From contig NZ_FWXD01000003.1 in the NCBI RefSeq assembly GCF_900176275.1, positions 62,001 through 126,000 on the forward strand: a stretch of 64,000 nucleotides of DNA. Reading direction: 5' to 3'. Under the pieces are notes generated by a model. The model searched no databases. It saw only the letters and a list, made by a program, of their open reading frames with translations, and was not told the origin of the DNA. Both the position numbers and the translations under genes were made by a program. This document shows, in pieces, positions 59,285-64,000 of this stretch (its first letter is position 1; every line of letters starts with the position of its first letter). Origin of the DNA: Andreprevotia lacus DSM 23236. GTDB lineage: Bacteria > Pseudomonadota > Gammaproteobacteria > Burkholderiales > Chitinibacteraceae.

Positions 59285-59316
59285 TTGCAGCATAGTCAAT
59301 TGGACAGCATACTGTC
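59285..59316 (+). promoter_or_regulatory. marR promoter with operator 2
   Basis: TTGCAG (59285-59290) and CATACT (59308-59313) are 17 bases apart. Operator 2, GACAGCATACTGTC (59303-59316, one mismatch from a perfect palindrome), covers the -10. Its centre is 37 bp from operator 1. Transcription would start at about 59320, the A of the marR ATG, so the mRNA may be leaderless; indeed there is no Shine-Dalgarno. Confidence 0.6.
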
Positions 59317-59319
59317 AAT

Positions 59320-59805
59320 ATGCAAAACACAAACCCCGCCCGCACCCCGGCCGCCGATGCGCTGAGCTGGCTGATGGTGCAAATCTTCCAGCTCAATGGC
59401 GCGCTCACCGCCGCCGGCGATGCGCTGGCCAAACCCGCCGGGCAAAGCACCGCCCGCTGGCAGGTGCTGGCCTGCGTGGAACGCGCACCCATGCCGGTGG
59501 CGCAAATCGCCCGCACACTCGGCCTGGCGCGGCAAAGCGTGCAGCGCGTGGCCGATCTGCTGGCGGATGAACAGTTGTGCCGCTATGCCGACAACCCGCA
59601 GCACCAGCGCGCCAAGCTGCTGGTGCTGGAAGCAGCAGGCAGCAGTGCACTGGCCGCCATACAGGCAGCCCAGCGCAGCTGGGCCAATGCACTGGGCGAG
59701 CAACTGGCCGCCACCGGCACCGATGCAGAACACATCAAGGCCGCCAGCGCCGTACTCGGCCAATTGTTGGCCCTGCTGAAACAGGAGGGAAAGGATGACG
59801 ACTGA
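59320..59805 (+). CDS. MarR family transcriptional regulator
   Basis: This 161-residue winged-helix dimer has QSTARWQVLACVERAPMPVAQIARTLGLARQSVQRVADLLADEQLCRY (recognition helix and wing) flanked by dimerisation helices. MarR proteins bind palindromes and release them on ligand or oxidant binding. The two GACAGCAT... palindromes in front make autoregulation and control of the divergent GST and reductase genes likely. The ligand is unknown. The end overlaps the next gene by 11 bases. Confidence 0.92.
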   Translation: MQNTNPARTPAADALSWLMVQIFQLNGALTAAGDALAKPAGQSTARWQVLACVERAPMPVAQIARTLGLARQSVQRVADLLADEQLCRYADNPQHQRAKLLVLEAAGSSALAAIQAAQRSWANALGEQLAATGTDAEHIKAASAVLGQLLALLKQEGKDDD

Positions 59806-60076
59806 AGCACAGACCGGCAGCGCACCCGTCGGCACGCTTTATGAACTGCTGCAAAACGTCACCGACGCCACCAGCTTCCTCATCTTCGCCCATGCACTGC
59901 AGCAGGATCACGCGCAGCGCGGCGAGCACTGGTCCGCGCAGAACATCGCCGACTACCTCGCCGCCGCCCTCGACTGGGCCGACAGCACCCATCTGGGGAA
60001 GACCCAGGGCCTGAACGACGCCCCGCCCTGGAAACGCTTTGCAATGTTTTTGTATTACGGGCGCAGTTACCCGTGA
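59795..60076 (+). CDS. DUF7660-like small protein
   Basis: This 93-residue protein has LYELLQNVTDATSFLIFAHALQQDH and ENIADYLAAALDWADST-like helices (QNIADYLAAALDWADSTHLG) followed by PPWKRFAMFLYYGRSYP. The pattern resembles DUF7660 proteins; the function is not known. Its ATG overlaps the end of marR by 11 bases with GGAGGGAAAGG upstream, so it is translationally linked to marR. Confidence 0.7.
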   Translation: MTTEAQTGSAPVGTLYELLQNVTDATSFLIFAHALQQDHAQRGEHWSAQNIADYLAAALDWADSTHLGKTQGLNDAPPWKRFAMFLYYGRSYP

Positions 60077-60111
60077 GCAGGCCGTCAGCGCACCCGGAGT
60101 AACACAGCGTT

Positions 60112-63015
60112 TTATCCGTGCAGGGTCAACGCCACCGAGCTGTTGCATTCCGCATCAAGGTGCAACAACCGGCCGGCGACATCAAACATCAGCCAGCCCT
60201 GTTCACACTCCTTGAGACGCGATGCGGCATCCAGCGGCCACGCCAGCTCCGCCAGGCGCCGTTCGTTGCCGATCCGGTACAGGTGCCAGACCAGTTTTTC
60301 ATCGCAGATGCCGCCTGTGGCCAGCATCTGCCGCCCCATCCGCAAATAGCCTTGCTGCAGCAGTTGCTTGCCCTGCGGCACCAACAACTGCGAGGTATAG
60401 GTGTGCGAATAGACTCGGTAGCTGAGTGCCACCCCCTTCGCGCCCAGCCGGGATTGCCAGTAATCCACCAGCACGCCGTTGGCATCCAGCATGCGCAGCG
60501 CATCCGGCTGCGGCGGGGCATCAATGCGATCTCGTGAGCTCAAGCGGCGCTTGGGCAGCGTATAGGTCCAGCGCTCCATGCCGCCACGCCCGTCTTCCAC
60601 CAGCATGTACTCGGCCTGCGCGGTCGTGGTCAGGGCCAGCACCTCGCCCGGCAGATCATTCACCTGCCACAACATCTGCTGCAGCGAGCTGCTCACATCC
60701 AGCACCCGCAAACTGCGGCGATGCGCTACGGTCCAGGCAACACCATCGAATTGCTCCGCATAGTGGCTGAATTCGCCATAGCCCAGCTCGTGCACCTGCC
60801 GCTGTATCAGGTCCAGCCTCGCCACGCGCCAGCCTTGTTCACGCGGCGCCAGCGCCAGCGCCACCTGGCCGCTGTAGGCCAGCACCAGCCGCCGTGCCGG
60901 CATGGCATAGCGATGTTTGACCCGCCCGGCAGCGTCGACCACCAGGCAGCCGGCCTCGCCGACTGCCAGCAAGTAGTTGCCCTCCGGCAAAACGACCGCG
61001 TCGAAAATCGGCAATGCACCAGCTGCTGGCGCGGGGCAATACAGCGTGCCGGACTCTTCCTGCTTGTCCTTGGCCGGCGGCACAGGCAGGCCCGAGCTGG
61101 GTAGGTCGCTCTGCAGCAACTTGCTGCCACTGCGATCCAGCAATTGCTGGAGCTGGCTCTTGGTAAGCTGCCCTGCGCAACTGGCCTGGTCTGCCAGTAC
61201 GGCGGTGATCAGCAGGCGCGGCAAACCGGTCTGCAGCGCGTCCTTGGCCTCCACGGCCAGCAGGGCCAGCGCCAGGGCCGAACGCTCCGCTACCGCGTGC
61301 GGGTCATGCTGGACGCGGGCCAGCAAGCCGGCATGGACCTGCAGGGTGTCTGGCAGCAACATGGCACGTTGCACCAGCGCACGCATGGCCAGCTGCCCAC
61401 CGGCCGCTTCCACCGCCTGCAACCAGGCAGCCGCCTTGTGCCGGTGCGTGGCCAGCGGCCAGATCGCGTCTACCGCTTCCAGCCAGCGCCCTTGCAGTGC
61501 CAGGGTGTCTGCCCATTCCAGTCGCAGGCGCGCGGCAGCATCCGGCCAGCGCTCCTGCAACTGCAGCAAGGCATTGGCAAATGCACCGTCGCGCCGAGCC
61601 ACCGCCAGCGCCGTTTGCCAATCGCCGGCCAGCACGTGCAGCCGCACGATGGTTTCCGAAGCACAATCCCACTGCAGCGCCAACTCGGCAGCCTGCTTGA
61701 GGCGGCCATGCTTTTCCAGATAATCCAGCGCTTCCTGGCGGGCAAACAGCAGCTCGGCCAGCACAAACACCGCTTCATCAATGCGCCCGGCGCGATCAAG
61801 CTTTTCAAAGCTCTGTCGGTACAGTTTGCGCATGTGTGCCTGCAACTCGTTACCGACATTCAGGCTGGCGCCACCTGCACCTGCGCTGCTCAGGCTCAGG
61901 TTCTGCCGGGCCATCGGCGTGCCGAACGCCTGCCCCAGATCGCCGTCTCCACCCAGCGGAATGGCATGACGCAGCGCCTCATCCAGCTTGCCTTCCTCGA
62001 ACAGTGCCAGCATGCGGCGCATATACGCCGCCTGGCGCATGCTGAGCAACTGCGAGAGCTGTGATGTCATGGCAAAGCGGGCCAGCCAGTCACGCCAACG
62101 CTGCGGCAAGAGCTTGCGCCGGCGCTCGGGCAGTTGCTTGCCGCCTTGTTGCCCACCGGCAGACCCTGTGCCGCGGGCAGCGCTTCCACCCACGCGCACC
62201 GGATCAACCTGCCAGCTTGCCGGCGTAGTACCCCGCAGGTTTTCGAATACCCCACGGGCAATCACCCAGATTAACCACGCACCGAGTGGCGCAAGCAACC
62301 AGGTCAACGCTTCGCTCCTGCCTTGCATGACCGAAACCAGCACTGCCATGACAAACAGCAGGAACAGCAGCAAGCCGAGCAGGATGCCCAGCACATACAC
62401 AGTATTGCCGGCACCGGAGCCACTGCTTGCTGCGGACACCGTCCTGTTGGCGGCTTCGGAGGTTGCCGGATCTTGGCGCTTGCGGCGCAATGCACTCAGC
62501 ACGTCGTCGCGCTGCGGGCTGGCGGGCGGCACCTTGCCATCCAGCACATCGCGGATATCGCGTGTGGCCGGGTCAATCAACAACTCTGCGGCACGCATGC
62601 GGGGGGTCAAATCCAGACAAGGCTGCAGCGGATAGCCGTCCACTGCCAGCCATAGTGCCGGATCAAGTACACGGGCCTGCGCCAGCTGCAACGGCAACCA
62701 TAGCCCACCCTGCACCAGGCAGACATCCGCCGCAGGCAGCGCAGCCAGCTCGTCATCGTCCAGCTCGGTGGAGCACAAAGTCGCCCCCACCCGGCGCAAA
62801 GGCCAACCATGTGCCGGGCAAGGTACTTCAGTAGCAAAGCGCAGCAGGTCACCCTGCGCAAACCGCCAGGCGGTGGCGCCGTTGCACCAGGCACCCAGCA
62901 ACAATTGCTGGCGTGCGGTTTCGTCATACCAGTCCGCCGGCAGCCAGATGCCGTCTACCGGCTGGCGGCTGCGCGACGCGGGCTGGCGCACTGCAGCCGA
63001 ACGCACCGCGCTCAT
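60112..63015 (-). CDS. bpX6 domain-containing protein (MoxR-vWA-beta-propeller ternary system)
   Basis: This 967-residue protein starts with a domain I recognise as bpX6-like (about 15-165), with GIWLPADWYDETARQQLLLGAW, WRFAQGDLLRF and CLVQGGLWLPLQLAQARVLDPALWLA. Two membrane helices follow (about 206-229 and 236-256), then a basic linker, an alpha-helical repeat-like region (about 300-640), and a C-terminal beta-propeller-like part (about 670-967). The bpX families are known from MoxR-vWA-beta-propeller ternary systems, predicted NTP-dependent conflict systems. The start overlaps the stop of the upstream gene by ATGA, so they are translationally coupled. No MoxR or vWA gene is visible; they would be beyond the right edge. 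Confidence 0.72.
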   Translation of the reverse strand: MSAVRSAAVRQPASRSRQPVDGIWLPADWYDETARQQLLLGAWCNGATAWRFAQGDLLRFATEVPCPAHGWPLRRVGATLCSTELDDDELAALPAADVCLVQGGLWLPLQLAQARVLDPALWLAVDGYPLQPCLDLTPRMRAAELLIDPATRDIRDVLDGKVPPASPQRDDVLSALRRKRQDPATSEAANRTVSAASSGSGAGNTVYVLGILLGLLLFLLFVMAVLVSVMQGRSEALTWLLAPLGAWLIWVIARGVFENLRGTTPASWQVDPVRVGGSAARGTGSAGGQQGGKQLPERRRKLLPQRWRDWLARFAMTSQLSQLLSMRQAAYMRRMLALFEEGKLDEALRHAIPLGGDGDLGQAFGTPMARQNLSLSSAGAGGASLNVGNELQAHMRKLYRQSFEKLDRAGRIDEAVFVLAELLFARQEALDYLEKHGRLKQAAELALQWDCASETIVRLHVLAGDWQTALAVARRDGAFANALLQLQERWPDAAARLRLEWADTLALQGRWLEAVDAIWPLATHRHKAAAWLQAVEAAGGQLAMRALVQRAMLLPDTLQVHAGLLARVQHDPHAVAERSALALALLAVEAKDALQTGLPRLLITAVLADQASCAGQLTKSQLQQLLDRSGSKLLQSDLPSSGLPVPPAKDKQEESGTLYCPAPAAGALPIFDAVVLPEGNYLLAVGEAGCLVVDAAGRVKHRYAMPARRLVLAYSGQVALALAPREQGWRVARLDLIQRQVHELGYGEFSHYAEQFDGVAWTVAHRRSLRVLDVSSSLQQMLWQVNDLPGEVLALTTTAQAEYMLVEDGRGGMERWTYTLPKRRLSSRDRIDAPPQPDALRMLDANGVLVDYWQSRLGAKGVALSYRVYSHTYTSQLLVPQGKQLLQQGYLRMGRQMLATGGICDEKLVWHLYRIGNERRLAELAWPLDAASRLKECEQGWLMFDVAGRLLHLDAECNSSVALTLHG

Positions 63016-64000
63016 GCCTCACCCCGGCCGGAAATGGTGGCGCGAATCTCGCGCGTGGTCAGCGAATACACAATCAACTCCGGACCATCCGTCAACAGCG
63101 CCAGCGTGCTGCCATCGGCGCTGACCGTGATATGGCGTATGGCAGACTGAGCCACGTGCAGCGCCTCGATCTTGCCATCGCACCACAGCGCAATGGCCTG
63201 GCGGTTGGGCGACTGGATCAGCAGCGCCAGCTTGCCGTCGTGCTTGGCATCAGCCACCAGCGCGCGGGCACACCAGCCAGGCTGCAGCAATACCTCAACC
63301 GGCTGACCGCGATGCTCCGGCTGCAAATTTGCGCCGGCAGGGTGAATCTGCCAGTGCTCTACGTCACCATCTTGTCGGCAGGTTGCGCAGCCGGGAAAAG
63401 CCGAACGGACCGATTTGCACGGGGCGGGCAGCAAGACGGAAGTCACTTGTGGCAGCTGGCCGATTAAAAATTTTGCGCCCGAACCAACAAACGCGCCTGC
63501 GACGTTGTAATAAAGTTGTCCCGATGCATGGCGCCACACATAACCGGCCGCCCTGTCACCAGCCAATTGCAGTGCAAGTACGTCTTGCTCCTGTACACGC
63601 ACGGGACCGTGGCTCGTCCAGCACCAAAGCGTATTCGCGGTGTCCAGTACGAACAAGGCATCGCCACCGTGCAAGAAAACTGTCGGTAGATAGCTGGCGC
63701 GGCCTGGCGGCGCTTTGAATTGCACGCTGTCAATCACTGCCAAGTGGCCGGAGAAGCCGGCGAGCTCCCAGGCAGCCAATCCGCTGGGGTCGCGTAGCAA
63801 TGCCGCCGCCCGCTTGTTAGGCAGCATCAGAGCCAGTACTTCGGCGTTGGCCGGCAAATACTGCTTGCGTGATTTCATCGGCCGAGTGGTGGTTTTAGGC
63901 GGCGAAAAAACCTGTAGTACATGCTCGTTACGCACCGCCACATGATGGCCACCGGCAGACACCACCGGCGGACGAGCAGATGAAAAACGCGCGCGCCCCT
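63012..64000 (-). CDS. Beta-propeller-like protein, probable bpX partner (5' end outside window)
   Basis: The frame is open to the right edge, so the N-terminus is missing. About 329 residues are visible. They show a repeated strand-rich pattern with short motifs such as HLAVIDSVQF, DALFVLDTANTLWCW and STLALLTDGPELIVYSL, typical of a beta-propeller. No catalytic motif is seen. It lies directly upstream of the bpX6-type gene with an ATGA overlap, so I infer it belongs to the same system (possibly another bpX family). It could instead be a generic WD40-like protein. Confidence 0.6.
   Translation of the reverse strand, partial: GRARFSSARPPVVSAGGHHVAVRNEHVLQVFSPPKTTTRPMKSRKQYLPANAEVLALMLPNKRAAALLRDPSGLAAWELAGFSGHLAVIDSVQFKAPPGRASYLPTVFLHGGDALFVLDTANTLWCWTSHGPVRVQEQDVLALQLAGDRAAGYVWRHASGQLYYNVAGAFVGSGAKFLIGQLPQVTSVLLPAPCKSVRSAFPGCATCRQDGDVEHWQIHPAGANLQPEHRGQPVEVLLQPGWCARALVADAKHDGKLALLIQSPNRQAIALWCDGKIEALHVAQSAIRHITVSADGSTLALLTDGPELIVYSLTTREIRATISGRGEA

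Overview
The window is a dense, GC-rich stretch of a bacterial chromosome. It carries about 58 protein genes and two tRNA genes. Family-level similarity, gene order (rne / rluC / HAD / Rieske / sppA and rimP-nusA-infB ... rbfA-truB-rpsO-pnp), a phasin, type IV pilus genes (pilU, PilZ) and a second infA-type gene next to a cold-shock gene point to a betaproteobacterium, most likely in the Neisseriales. The genus cannot be fixed from the sequence alone. I see no rRNA operon, CRISPR array, prophage or complete insertion sequence.

Left part (1-11 kb): a truncated phasin gene, three small accessory genes, then the information-processing block read on the minus strand as rimP, nusA, infB, rbfA, truB, rpsO, pnp. 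This block is interrupted between infB and rbfA by a 148-bp palindromic element with terminal inverted repeats and a terminator-like hairpin. 11-16 kb (plus strand): fadD with a palindromic operator candidate, pilU, an ArsC/Spx-like gene and dapE. 16-22.5 kb (mostly minus): a cytochrome c'-like lipoprotein, a DUF2237 protein, an MBL hydrolase and TatD, then tmk-holB-pilZ translationally coupled by ATGA overlaps, then a chemoreceptor. 22.7-30 kb: fadH, tRNA-Arg and tRNA-Ser with a strong promoter, lysC, alr, dedA and lplT. 29.7-34 kb: an RND efflux adaptor and pump. 34-40 kb (minus): a hybrid histidine kinase, an orphan MotB/MotD-type stator gene, and sppA, Rieske, HAD and rluC. 40-43 kb: rne with a 541-bp leader. 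43.5-46 kb: an HDOD protein and a polar amino acid uptake system without an ATPase. 46-53.5 kb: rlmD, a second hybrid kinase, dbpA, infA and a csp gene. 53.5-60 kb: accessory metabolism and cell-envelope genes, including a solitary Stealth-type sugar phosphotransferase, a lytic transglycosylase, and a divergent GST/MarR pair with palindromic operators and a possible leaderless marR mRNA.

Right edge (60.1-64 kb, minus): two translationally coupled genes. The 967-residue product looks like a bpX6-domain protein (N-terminal bpX6-like domain, two membrane helices, helical repeats, C-terminal beta-propeller). The other is a second propeller-like protein running off the window. I read these as part of a MoxR-vWA-beta-propeller (bpX) ternary system, a predicted NTP-dependent conflict/defence system whose MoxR and vWA genes would lie beyond base 64000. 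This is the most interesting locus here, and the assignment rests on recognition without a search.
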